Assembly: GCF_958295425.1 (NCBI RefSeq) | Contig: NC_081138.1 | Location: forward strand, 22,983,886-23,047,885 | Length of the DNA stretch: 64,000 nucleotides | From: Solea solea | Taxonomy: Eukaryota > Chordata > Actinopteri > Pleuronectiformes > Soleidae | Direction: 5' to 3' | Shown here: positions 36,661-63,031 of the stretch, piece after piece | Position numbering within the stretch: position 1 is the stretch's first letter | Layout: every line of letters begins with the position of its first letter | Notes under the pieces: generated by a model | What the model was told of the DNA's origin: nothing | Seen by the model: only the letters and a program-made list of their open reading frames with translations | Database searches by the model: none | Made by a program: the position numbers and the translations under genes

Positions 36661-37170
36661 AGACACTTTAATATCATGTTCATTTTAATCAATTTGTGTG
36701 TTTCTGAACTGTGATTTGACTCGTACAGTTATACAGTTAATAAATTGCTCGCTTTATTCTTGCAAGGGTTAGGGTCACACTGTTTTTAAACCACAATAAT
36801 CCGCCCCTGAAATATAGCACCATGGAGAGTGGTTCCAGTGTGAAGTTAAAAAGCTCTTACTTCAGTCAGCTCTTTAAAATCCAGCAGCACAACACGCCTT
36901 GAATGGTGTGTCTCCTCATGTCATACTGGAGAAAGGTGAGAGGGTGGTGAAGCCTGCGTGACTAGACTGCCAAAATAAGTAGCAGGAAAACTAAATGACT
37001 GCCTTCTCCTGCTTGTCATGTCTTCATGCAGCCAACAAAAAGCAAAGGTGTTATTTTGTTATATGACCAGTGGAAATGGGGTAAAGAGATGCTGGGGACA
37101 TTGCCATGTAATGAGAGATGGAATGGTTGCTATGGCGACCTGATGCTGACCACTGTATACCTTTTTACAA

Positions 37171-37230
37171 GTGTGTGTGTGTGTGTGTATATGTATATAT
37201 GTGTGTGTATATGTATATGTGTATATATAC

Positions 37231-37290
<60 letters not shown>

Positions 37291-37293
37291 GTT

Positions 37294-37368
<75 letters not shown>

Positions 37369-37440
37369 GTGTGTATGTGTATATATATATATATATGTGT
37401 GTGTGTATGTATATGTATATATATATATATATATATATAA
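37171..37440. repeat. Compound (TG)n/(TA)n array with TATG interruptions
   Basis: About 270 bases made only of TG, TA and ATGT words. Several perfect (TA)n runs of 20-40 bases make it self-complementary and prone to cruciforms and polymerase slippage. Open frames on both strands here are artefacts of the repeat. Confidence 0.95.
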
Positions 37441-40400
37441 AACCCAGAGTTGCTTGTAAAATGTATATATGTAATTAGCCAATAACATGGCAGCAACTCA
37501 GTGCATGTACACATGAAATTCAATCTGATCATCACCATGCCAATGAGAGTTGACAACAAGACTAAAGTGTGTGGCAGTTCTCTCTAATTATGTGATTCTG
37601 ATTCAGATGCGTAAAGAAAAAGGTCAGAAGATAACATAGCTCCAAGATATCATGGCTGAAGTCTGCCTGTTGGACACTTGGATGTATTCCTCAACCACTT
37701 TGCAGTCTTCGATATGGAACAGATGAGTTAAATGAATTCAAATGAATTGAAACACAGGTGTTATGATGGGATTGTCAAACTGTCTTGTCGGCAGCAGCGC
37801 CTCATTATGGAAATATGATGTACAACCTGTTGTGTAGTTTATGGTGTAGGTTTTATTGTTGTGTGGCATTGGACAAAGGGTGTACAGTGGATGGTTGTGC
37901 CTTGTTTTTGCATGTTTCACATTTGACTTTTTCTGCTGCAGGAACTGTACATGAAACCCAGTTACTGTTATAAGTGGATCTTTCTCTCTCTCTTTTATTT
38001 TAATGCCAAAAAGCACATTTTCCACTTCATTAAAGATGAATTCCTCCCGCTGATCCTGCCTCGTATATAGGAGAATGGTCGAGCCGCCTCTCAAGTCTTC
38101 GTGATTTCTAACATTACATGGCTCAGCGAGAAGGCTGCGGCAGCGGCAGCACTTAATGAGGGTGAAGGGTGAACTCGCATTTACACGATGGATTCATTAG
38201 ACTGACACTGCAACGTATGGTAAATGAAGCTCATGGCTGATGCTCTGCTAAATTCATCTCTCCCTTTCTCTGTGTTTGTGTGTGTGTGGCCCCAGGTCTC
38301 CAATTACAGACCAACTTTCTCATCTGGAATCAAGGCTGAAAATCACCTGCTCACATCTGCTGCTTTAGGGGACAACAGGGGACATACATGTGTGTGATTG
38401 ATACACATATATGTGTTTATATACGTCATATATACATCACATCATGTGCGCCGTGATGTAAAAACCTTTGATTTTCTCTTTTAACTTTGGTGCAAGGAGT
38501 GAGCAGTTTACTTCACAAACTATGTGCAGGAACTCTCATTGTAGAAACAAATAAGACACTTTGGAATTAACAAACACAAATTAAATACACAAGGGCAGGG
38601 GAACAAGACAAAGGTGTGGCTACGTAGGATGGGGCAGACAATCAGCACAGGAGGTCAGGAAGTAAAGTGACCTGAAATGAGAGATAACAGTGAATACAAA
38701 ATAAGCTATTACAGCTATAAAGCAGTGGACATATTGTCAAGAAAATGTGCAGTTAAGATGGCATATAAAACAGCCAGGTTTTATAGTGAGCATGTGCCTG
38801 TCTAATAACACAGAGCTTGTCACCAGAGACACCGTGTCATTGTTTCCAAAATCAAATAACTTTAAAAAAAACTTTAAATAACTTAAAAAAAAAAAACAAG
38901 AAGCACAGTAGAATCCACAAAAGAGCAGTGTAGTCTAAAATTAATAACAGATGTGAAAAAAGAGGCCTATGATTATATTATTCATAATATATGTGCATTG
39001 AGAGTGCACATACACATATATGAGCACTTGACTGGTCTATACTGTGCTTTTAGCCTTATGTATATTGAATTATAATTTGTGACAGATGTTTGAAAGATTT
39101 GTTAGTTTATACTTGGTAATGCAGTTTATTGACACTAAGAAATTAGAGGATTTGTACCCTTTGTGTTTGTACTAATAATTATGATTAATAATCATTACAT
39201 TATTAACTACTGGTTAATCCGTTTTTCATGACATAGAAAGTGCATTAGTTGGACTAGAAAAAGACACAAAAACAGAGATTGAAAAGGGCAAATTTATTTA
39301 AAGCACTTACATAGAAAAATATGAGGGATTTGAGTCACCAGTAATAAATAGAGTGCCTGACTGTCCCCAGGCCCTGTCAGTCCAACAGTACAATCAATAT
39401 CCAGTTTCACAATACAGCAAAGGCACTAGCATTTACCACAATCAACAACAAGTCAATGGAGGTGGCGCGGATGGTAGCGGGGGGAGGTGGGCTCTCCAGG
39501 CCACAGATGCCATCTGCAGTCACGTATGTTATCACTCACCCTCCCGCCTTAAGTCTCAACTAACTAACCAAACCTAAATTGTTTCCTCTCTAGGTGCAGT
39601 TTCTCCAAATGCAGGCAGGGACTAAGAAATAAAGTGACACTGAGATGCAAAAAAAATCAAGAGAATTTACGAAAAACTAAATGCTGATTAATCACAAAGT
39701 GAATTTAAAGCTCTGCTGGTGGTCCTGAGAGGCTACAATGACCTGTCCCCAATTCCTCTTTTATCTGCCCCCATGTTGAAGCTAAAAAAAAGTCAAAAGG
39801 TAAGCCTGCCTGTCTTGTGGTGAGGACGACAACATGGTCAACCTCCGGGTTTTCAGGTACTGACACTCATCAGGGCACAAAGAGCTTGGTCATTAAAAGA
39901 TCATGAATAAGATTCAAAATCATTAGAAATCATCTTCCACACTTGAACAGCCACATAGTCAGTCGCTCAGATTGTTGAATTAGGATGAAATGCTGGGCAG
40001 ACAGAACACGTAAGAAAACAACCGAACTGGAACAATGAAAAACAAAGGTCCAACTGAAATGGAAATACACATTTTTCTTTAGTAGCTTTGTAAGTTAGGC
40101 ATCTCTTGCCTAGAGCCAAATGGCGTTATCGTCTGATGACAAATCAACCTCAGGGGCAGCAGCCAATATTTTGGAGCTTCTGGTGGAGGCGACAGGCGTC
40201 TGAGGCCAAGACTCTTTCATTTTCCACCGTACACCGTTTACAGCGTGACGGGCAACATGAGGGGCAGGACTTTAAAATACATGTAAACATGTTAGTCCTA
40301 CTGAAAGTGGAATAACACCCAGATTCACCCAAGCTAACACCCGGAAATAAGATAAGAAGCCGGTATATCAAAGAATAAGACAACAGTGACAAAAATATGG

Positions 40401-41814
40401 CGAAATTTAGGTTGGTTTGTTTTTTTTGGGGGGGGGAGACTGAGGAAGAGCCTAATTTTATGTTCTGTCAGCTTGCTAACAACTAGCTGCACGCTAAACC
40501 AGGAAACTACCCTTTAAAACAAGCTAAAGGGGTAATTTTAACCTCCTAGCGGATATAAATCGTTTTTTTGCTTGTAAACTGCGACAAGTGAACAGCATGG
40601 TTGGGCTACAACTGTAGCTCGAGTCATCTGTGTGTGAGAGATTGGAGAAATTCCTATGCTATATGCTAACATATTTTCACTAGAATTAAATTGTGTTTTT
40701 AAAGATTCTTTTTTTTAATGATGATACATGACATCTCAAAGTAACTCTAAAACCATTGGGAAACTCTGCCACCTCCATGTACATGTATTTAATGTTTATA
40801 AGATGCTATAAAACACTAAAATGATTGTAAAACTTAACTTCCACCAAGACTTGAAGTCCTGTGTACTCAAGTTGTGCAATTTCAGCTGGATTTAAAAAAA
40901 AAACAAAAAAAAAAAACAAGGGTGTTGTGGGTAATGTAGTTCAGTAGAAGACACATATAAACAGTGAGTCAGACAGTATGAGATGCTACATAAAAATGCC
41001 TCGTCACCATGTGGAGTTTCATTTAAAGCTGAATGCTTCATCGATAAGCAACTCACTGTCAGATGTTAGTGTTGGTCACGTGAGTTGGTCCCTATCATAT
41101 ATGTATAAACACATATGTACGCATATATATGTCTGTTAATGTTCTCATTGTCGAGACCTTTGCTTCTTTCAGGAGGATTAGAAAAAAAAGTCCAACTGTT
41201 GACATGCACATATATGATCAAGACGAAAGCAAAAATTATTCTGACAATAAACGAGGCGTGCACGCACACACACATACACACACAATGGATTTTCAGGAGT
41301 CAGAGAACAAAAGATAGAGAGGAAAAAAAAAGAATGATTCTCATGTAAAGTCGTAATCAAAATGTTTGCTGTTCATTGGTTTTAATTTACGCTAGAAAAA
41401 AGGGAAAGTCATGACATATGAAAAGCGATAAGGCTTAAATCTTTCTCCAGGTCAACAGGCTCACACTGTCATTCTCTCTTAGTTTTTTTTTTTGAGTTGA
41501 ATGTCCATATGTCCCCATGGAAGGACAGGTTTATGTCTTCTGGAAAAAGCCCTGATTGTCAGAACAAATTGTAAGAATAAGGTTATTTTCCGGCTATAAA
41601 GCTTGTCCAGTCTGAACCCACACTCCACTCTTGTCCATCTGGTAAGTTCTACATTTAGAAAGTCTATCTTCCCCTTCGTCATGTCAAAGTTCTCATCTCT
41701 GCATCATTATGGCCTGCCACGCAGAGCTTTGTCAGTATGAGCCAGACCTCCTGTACTGCAGCTCATTGGTCCAGCGCTCAGGGAGGCGTCAATGGAAGCC
41801 TTACTCAGCAGCTT
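37441..41814. other. DNA between the large array and the 3' end of large2
   Basis: No coding exon was recognised. The part just below 41815 must contain the large2 3' UTR (minus strand), but I could not identify its polyadenylation site with confidence. CpG-containing stretches near 39450-39560 and 40090-40260 have no clear reading frame. Confidence 0.5.
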
Positions 41815-55568
<13,754 letters not shown>

Positions 55569-55592
55569 GGTGGGACGGCAGCGCTGCGGGCT

Positions 55593-55665
55593 CTGGGGGG
55601 CTGTGGGGGTGGGGTGAGGGAGGGGAGAGGAGCGGAAAGGGGGGAGAGGGGGAAGGGTGGTTCAG
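55593..55665 (-). promoter_or_regulatory. large2: Long pyrimidine tract, likely acceptor of the first coding exon of large2
   Basis: On the minus strand, about 55 nearly pure pyrimidines with few breaks lead to CCCACAG ending at 55601, 33 bases before the start codon. This looks like a 3' splice site, so the start codon exon probably begins at 55600 and an untranslated exon lies further upstream. The plus strand of the same stretch is G-rich, with many GGG/GGGG runs, and could form G-quadruplexes. Confidence 0.5.
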
Positions 55666-56944
55666 GTCGGGCTCAGTCCCTCGTCTGGTCCCTGCAGCAT
55701 CTTTTTATCTGAAGAAAGAGAGGAGCAGACTTCAGAATCCCACTCAAAATGTATTGGACATAAGCCCCACCCCCTCCATGTTAGTAGGACATGGACCAAA
55801 GTAAAGTAGAATTAAAGCCCAGTGGTTGTTTGCCTCCGCTGACTGATGTGGTTTTTATTTCACTCATGTTCACATCAAGAAAGAGGGAAGTGTTTAATCT
55901 ATAAAGCATACGAAATCCAAATATACATCAAACTGAATGGTATAATATGTAACACTCTATATCACAAGACATCAGGAAACATATTGCCTATGTAAATATA
56001 CAGTAGAGTACTGATGTCTTGAGCAGAGCGTGATGTTATTGGACGTCTGTTTTGGTTTAGCCGGTCCAGCAGCTGCATTAGATTATCTCTGAAAAGGCCT
56101 GTCCCTGTACATAAATATCCTGCTTTCAACTGTGTTTGTGTACTGCGCTCTCATAGGATGAACACATTTTAATTATTATTCCCCCTGTCATATTTATGAC
56201 CTGTAACGCATACACAGTTCACCATGTGTATGTCATGATTACGAGTTCACCGGCTGGTTCCAAGTGAGCACATGAATGGACACAGCAAGGAAAGCGCTGC
56301 TTGGTTGTAAGCTAAGAGTTTGTTTAAAGTGTCCAGCTCAAGGTGAACCTCCAGAAGTTAATGTTTTGGTTTTAAAAGGATTCAGATAAGGAGGGAGATA
56401 AGAGCAGGGTTAATTCTGGTCTGGCATTTCTGTGATGGGGAGGTCTGTGAGCTGTGAAAGGGCTCCAAGGTAGTAAGAGAACTGAGGTTTTATGATTACT
56501 TTTGAAGGACACACTGTGCTGGAAAACAGCAGACAAAACAACTTAAACATCAGCGCAACCTCCAGCTCATTCATGTGACATAAATAAATACTATATTTTA
56601 GAGACATATGTGAATGAAAATATTTTCTTTCTGTTGAAGGTCATTGAGTGAGTTTGTGATTCTGTTTCGTCAGTGCTTAGAAGGGGAAAAAAAGGCTTAT
56701 TTTATCAAATTGGGACCACACGTCTCTGCTCTTGAAGTGCTATGCCTTTGACGTTGTAAGTCAGTGAGCCTTGGAACTGAATCTGACTTAAACCCAACAG
56801 GCGTCTTCTCTTTACTTTGTCCAACCCGGCCAGCAAGATTGTTCTGGTGGGTCGCTGTCATCAGCATTCAATCTGCAATCAATTCACAGTCATCAGCTGC
56901 TGTGTGGCAACTCTTAAAAATGTGATTACAGAGCATATACAGGT

Positions 56945-57335
56945 GTGGTAGCTATTCTTTTTCACACCTAATAGTCCGCCAGACTCTGTATGATTGGGGA
57001 CTCGGTTCAATTGGGGGTTGCAACACTCAGCTGGTCAGTTTGCTTTCGCACTTTAGTGAAACGAACCGAACGTGTTCCCCTCCTCGCCTGAGGCGGCGCT
57101 GCATCAAGAATTACTGAAGGAGAAGTCAAGACAAACAGTGAACAAGAAAACTCACTCATCTGTTGGTTAATGCGGGACATCATCACTTTAAGCAAACCGA
57201 GACCTGCGTTATTAGGCGGACCAGACTTTTTTGGTTTGGTTTGGTTTGCACATTCACACCTCGCCAAATGAACCGCACATTCCAAGCAAACCAACTAGGG
57301 TTCGATCAAAAGAGGCTGGTGTGAATGCACCCTCA
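56945..57335. mobile_element. MITE-like element with imperfect ends
   Basis: The right end reads GGTGTGAATGCACCCTC, whose reverse complement GAGGGTGCATTCACACC resembles the left end TATTCTTTTTCACACCTAAT. The interior has a fish-type pattern (GGACCAGACTTTTTTGGTTT, CACATTCACACCTCGCC). A clear target duplication was not found. A related fragment lies at 8188-8340. The superfamily is uncertain. Confidence 0.45.
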
Positions 57336-58653
57336 CAGATCGGACATTAAGATAGGGTGAAAGTGTTAAATGGAAACCCAAAGATAATACACTGGTCCAC
57401 TCAAAAGATGGTAAAAGAGGAAGAGAATTGGCAGAATTCATGGACAGCACTATTGCGATAGGAAAGGTTCAGCTGACTATATGTAAAAACACAGTTATGG
57501 GTCCATTGTAACTAATTGTAAAAATAATTGACTGTTCTGAAGTGGAGTCATGGTTTCCAGGTTTTTATCAGAGATCTTTGTCAAAATCAGGAACTTTCTA
57601 GTTAACAAAAAACAGACACAGGTAATTATTGAAACCATGACGACTGTCTGCTCCGAGAACAGAAGCCCACAAACAAAAATCTGCCCTGCTTCTGATTTTT
57701 TTTTCTCAAGTACCTCAAGATGATTTATGAGTTAATTTGTGAGGCTGATGTATGTGCTGTGGGGTTATCATTAACAGCAATGAAAGGTGCTGAGAGAGGA
57801 AGAAAAGAGGGGACAAAGAGGAGAGTGAACCAAGGGAGGATGGAGATAAGTGACGGGAAGAGGAGAAGGCACCGACATTGAAGTATGTGGAAGGGAGAGG
57901 AGGACTTAAAGGAAGGGATAAAAGAGGGGAAAAGAAAGGAGACTCAAATGGTGAATTAATGACAAGATGGTGGAAGAGAAGAAAGGACAACAAAGGTAGA
58001 TTTAAGTACTGCGGAGGAGAAAAGAAAAGAGAATAGTGAGTAAATAAGGTTGAGGTTGAGTTGTGAGAGGTGGAGGTGTGTCGGTCTTTCAGCCTCTAAC
58101 GCTCATAAAAGAGGAGAAACAGTGAGGGAATAAAAGTGAGGGACAGTGCCACTAAAAAAGGACTTTAATAGGCAGCTTCTGTTGATTCGGCACAAAGCGC
58201 TTACACTTCTGGGCTCTAATCGCCGCCGTAAAAACAAAGGGCTCAGCTGGTGATGCGAAGTGTAGGAGGACTGCAGCGGTTTGCAGCCTCTCAATTGTTT
58301 AATCAGAGCCTGTAACAGCACTGCCGGGATGACAGTGGCGGCGTGGGCTGACGCGGGGTCATGACATATAACTCAGCGAGTAACGGCTGTAAATTAAAGG
58401 ATAACAGAGTGACAGCAGAGAGTGAACACTCGGCACACTAAGTGTTGCGCTCATGGGACTCTGGGTTCATGTGACAACTTTTTTTGTGTGTATAAACCAT
58501 TACACCTGGATTGAGTTTGAAAAAGCAAGGCGATCGTCTTATTTATTTTCTAGCTTAGAGCATTAACACCCAACCTGAGCCCGAAGGAACCAAGAAACAG
58601 GTCAAGCCACATTCAGACAAATTTGAGTTGCGTCAGATTCATAAGGCCTAGTC

Positions 58654-59120
58654 CAGGGATCTGCAACTTGCACCCTGTCCCCTCTCCATCCAAATAAAAC
58701 TAATCTGGAGCAGCAAAACCAATATGATCCTTAGAGTTAAGATAATATCACACAGGTTTTTTTATACAGACACAGTTTGTCGTATTAAGAACTAGAAAAA
58801 AAGGAACTGTTCACATTTCATCGCAACCTTTAACCAAAAACTACTTCAAAATAAAACACAGAATTATGTACAGTAGACCTAATCCTGCCATTGTGGAAGT
58901 TAATGGAATTAAAAGTAAAATATTTGGGATTTATGTAGTTGAGAATACCAGTAAATATGTGGATCCAAAGATGGACAGGACAAGTTTTGTTGAGTTTGGG
59001 TTGGTTTTCAACATAACTTGACGTAGACATTTGGATTTGATGACACAAAATACACTTTTATTTATCAGCTTGATTTCTAATTGAGAGGTGTTCACTTTGA
59101 GAGAAGAAAAGAGACCCCTG
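58654..59120. mobile_element. Non-autonomous hAT-type element (CAGGGGTCTGCAAC family)
   Basis: The 467-bp element begins CAGGGATCTGCAACTTGC and ends AAGAGACCCCTG. It is flanked by a perfect 8-bp target duplication GCCTAGTC at 58646-58653 and 59121-59128. Terminal repeats are short (about 9 bp, one mismatch). No transposase frame is present. Confidence 0.88.
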
Positions 59121-60767
59121 GCCTAGTCTGAGGAAAATTAGGGCAAATTGAAACTTGACATTAAGAGCGTCAGGAGACACGTGAGGTTACGAGAAACGGT
59201 GACACTGCTGTTCTGTTCTTGTTTGCTCTTTGCTTATAAAGCATGCTGGTGAATGTCTGCCAGACCGATGAACGACAGAAAACACATATTTTGAAATTTT
59301 GAAATCAATTCTCACTGACACCGTTTTAAGTGATGTGATTCTTTGAATGTTCCCACTTCCATGTGTATTTTGCTGCATACGTTTTCCCACCGGCTCTCTA
59401 CAAAGAGATCAGCCTCCCCTAACTCTGATAATTTTACCCAATCCACAGTGAGTGTCATAGAGGCAAACAAACCAAAGTGTGAATGGGATGATGCTGCGTT
59501 CATGAGTACTCCCTCTTGGTTTTGATTTAAAAAATGGGACGCGCCATCTAACTGGCAAATCCTAGTCGCTAGTCTGAGCGGTCACATTCACAATTTGTAA
59601 ACTGAATAGTTCAGCCTGGCATCCATTGCAGTTATTTGACCAGGGAGTGAATGCTGATGGTATCTATTGACACTGCAGACAAAAGCCAGATTCTATGGGG
59701 TTTTTCTGAAGTGAAAAGGGGGGACTTTAATTTCATTTTATCACCATTGGCCCAAGATAAAAGGTGACAGGATCGCAATAATCAGTAGTCTTTATCCTTG
59801 GGAGACCGAGAATGTCTGCAATAAACGTCCTAGCAATTCATCCAATAGTTGCTGAGATATTTCATCCACACAATAAATCTGTTAACCTTGTTGCTGTTAC
59901 AATCACTGCAGGTTGGTGAGAAGCAAATTCCAGCACTGAATGCTTCGTTTAAATTATTTTTGCTCTGCAAAAACAGACTCAATATGATACATTTGGAGGT
60001 CAATAGGAGGTGGAATTTTTTTTTTTTCTTTTTTTCTTTTAAATCTCTCATTGTTAAAATGTTGAAGTAATCTTTTAGTATGATGAATACTTTAACTGGA
60101 GGAGGATTCATGCTGCAGCATAAGGGGCAGAAGGGAATAGCAAAGGTGGAAGAGGCTTTGTGGATAAATGTAAAGTTTGTGACGCCAAGAAAAGAAAATA
60201 TCATTCATCACTGCTAGTGAAAAGACAAAACTCAGCTGTGCTGACATTTCCTTGTCTCCTCTTCTAGTGCAACACGGTCCAACAAGTGTTAGTTAATGCT
60301 GGGCCTATAACATTGTCTCCTAAATGTAGGATTATTAATATTACATATTTTGATGTCATGGCGGAGATTGGTAACAAGAAAAACAGCAAGTATCAGTTGC
60401 AGTAGCATTGTTTGGGACAGGCCTAATGTCTTATAAGTGCTTTCAAAATTCAATTCAATTTCTTTTGCCAAATTATCCAAAATAAAGGCTGAAAATAGAG
60501 GTGAAATCCAACGCCCACGTTGCGCCTCCAGTTACCGGTTCCCTCAGTGAATCGTGAACATGCAGTATGATAATGCAATTAAGAGTTGAAAGCGGTGTTT
60601 TAGTCCGGCGGCCATTTTGCTGTTCAAACTGAAGGGCTTTTTAGCACCTAGATAATCATAGAGGGAATAGTCCTGATGAAGGGAATAATCAGCAGGCGCT
60701 TCCTGCATTAGAGGACAGAGATAAGAGTGAAGATGGGTAATCAACTCCACTCTGTCTATTGAACTCA

Positions 60768-60793
60768 CGCACGCACGCACACACACACACACT
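60768..60793. repeat. (CACG)n-(CA)n microsatellite
   Basis: A few CGCA units run into about nine CA units. Confidence 0.9.
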
Positions 60794-61137
60794 TTACCTA
60801 TTAACCATTTACCTGTGATTTCCTGAGAGAGGATAGATTAGGACACAGACACAGTTTCGCTAAGGACAAATCTCTCTGCAGTGTACTGCTCCGTCACCGT
60901 TTTAACGCCATCCATGTGTCATTTTCTATGAAACGGCTGATTTCCTGAGGACAGCTAAAATTAATGTCAAATAATATGACAAATATGACTTATTATTGTA
61001 GTAAAAGGCTGGTGAAGGCTTCATTTACAACACAGGAATTGTGGGTATTATTTAAAACGTTTTTCATCCGTTACAATGTCTCATAACAACTCATAACAGT
61101 CAGACTCATCTGATCTGACATTTGCTGTTCTTGTATG

Positions 61138-61478
61138 TAGAGCTGCAACTAACGATTATTTTCATAACCGATTAATCTGTCGATTATTTTCTCAATTAAT
61201 CATTTGGTCTATAAAATATCAGAAAACCTTAAAAAAAATGTTGATCAGTGTTCATCAAACCTGGAAATAATGATGTTCTCAAATGTCTTGTTTTGGCCAC
61301 AAACCAAAATGATTAAAATTTAATGATTTTTGTTTTATCCAGAGCAAAGAAATTAAGAAAATATTCACATTTAAGAAGCTTAAACAATCGGAAATCTTGT
61401 TTTAATTTTGAAAAAAGCTTCAAATCGATTAACAAAATAGTTGTTTAATAATTTAATCGATTAATTGTTTCTGCTCTA
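61138..61478. mobile_element. Non-autonomous hAT-type element (TAGGGCTGCAAC family), copy 2
   Basis: The 341-bp element begins TAGAGCTGCAACTAACGATT and ends GTTTCTGCTCTA. It is flanked by a perfect 8-bp target duplication CTTGTATG at 61130-61137 and 61479-61486. It shares ends and the interior words CAGAAAACCT and ATCGATTAA with the copy at 53362-53686. Confidence 0.88.
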
Positions 61479-61597
61479 CTTGTATGTTGATTAGCAAATG
61501 TAAGAATATTAATGGCAAAATGAGAGCATTTATTATAAATAAATCACGGCCCCATCTAAAGTTAAATAGACCATAAAGCATGGGATGCTTCAGGACA

Positions 61598-61966
61598 CAG
61601 GTGCCAAACTCAAGGCCCGCAGGCCACATTCGGCCCACCATGCAATTGTGTTCGGCCCACAAGATATTTCTTTCCTGCTGATTAGTACCCACTGATTAGT
61701 ACCACACTTGTCAAGTTACCTTGCCAGTAAAATAAACAAACAAATTAAATGTGGACTTTGAAAGCACGGAGCCAGTCATTTGTATTTGGCTCCCTCTCTT
61801 TTAGCTTTATACATCTAGTAAAAAAATATTGAATACAGCCAATTATTAAGAAGCGAAGATACATGTGATTACAGGTCCAGTATGTGCTGTTCTACTGAAA
61901 TACAGCAGAGGAAATCAGGCAAGACGGACAGAAATGTTGTTATTGTTAATGAATTTGACACCCCTG
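61598..61966. mobile_element. Diverged member of the CAGGGGTGTCAAAC hAT family
   Basis: It begins CAGGTGCCAAACTCAAGGCC and ends ATTTGACACCCCTG, with the GGCCCGCAGGCCACATTCGG block usual in this family. The flanks CTTCAGGA and CTTTAGGA match at seven of eight bases, with two extra bases before the left end. It therefore looks older than the copy at 8450-8871. Confidence 0.7.
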
Positions 61967-62219
61967 CTTTAGGACTACGATGTATACAGTAATCTACCTC
62001 CCCCTCGTTTGTGCTCTTCCTCTCTGCAAATCAATTACTATAACAACCATATATTATATAGCTACTAATTACTGCTAACGTTATTATTATCCTCATCGAT
62101 CCTTCATTTATGGCTGGTTTTTGTTCTCAGGGTCACTTGAAAAGCAAGTTGGAACTAATCCCAGATGGCATTGTGGCAACCCTAACCCTACGAGATGCTG
62201 ATAATTGTTATTACTGTCG

Positions 62220-62450
62220 TTGATTCTTGACAAACACCTGTTACACCACTGTTCCTGGTCTCTGAGTCTGGTTCTGTTAGCGATTTCTTCCTGTTTTTCT
62301 CTTGCTCTATTGTTGCCAAGTGCTTGCTCATTGTGTTCCTGTTGGGTTTCGCTACAGTAATTGTAGAAGGTCTTGACCTTACCGTGTAAAGTGCCTTGAG
62401 ATGATGTTTGTTATGAATGGGGCTTTTATTGTGAAATAATTGCAGGAGCA
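62220..62450 (+). repeat. Interspersed repeat 3' segment (TTGCCAAGTGCTTGCTCAT type)
   Basis: The words CGATTTCTTCCTGTTTTTCT, ATTGTTGCCAAGTGCTTGCT, TGTTGGGTTTC, GGTCTTGACCTTAC and AAAGTGCCTTGAGATGATGT follow the order of a very common fish interspersed repeat. Its exact class was not determined. Confidence 0.55.
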
Positions 62451-63009
62451 TCGGAGGCACAGCTTCATACAAAAGAGTCATAGCGTTTAGTTGAGTACAA
62501 ATGAGGATTAAAACATTTGTTTTTCATTTTTATATGACCAATGCACTTTAAATTGACACATTTTGATTTAAAAGTCAGTTGTGGAAGATATGTATTTTTA
62601 AATATACAGTATTTTGGACTTTACCACTAAACTGAATACATTGTTGACGTTACAATGTTCCGGACCATGGCTTGAGGGAATTTTCCTTACCCGGACGTCT
62701 TGACCACCCCCTGTTGTAAATGATTAACAGCCACTGACCTTCACATTTACTGGCCCGACAGTGACTTTACAAATGACACAAAGACAACTAGAGTCCACCA
62801 GCAGCGGACAAGAAACAATCACCTCATTTTAATCAGGATTACCAGTGTTTGAAAAACCTGTGTGTACGAGTTGCCGTAGCCTAAGTCTCGTCTCCCCCTC
62901 GGAGCCTTTCTGAAGGATTAATCTGAGAGAGTTTTTCCTAATCTGACATATTTTTTTATCCCACAGATTCACTGGTCAAATATTCCACACTCGCCACTGT
63001 CACTGTGTC

Positions 63010-63031
63010 CACCTCCTCCTCCTCCTCCTCA
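63010..63031. repeat. (CTC)n microsatellite
   Basis: Seven perfect CTC units. Confidence 0.95.

Noticed and set aside
37118..37488. Several overlapping frames on both strands rich in Ile-Tyr
   Set aside because: Produced wholly by (TA)n/(TG)n repeats.
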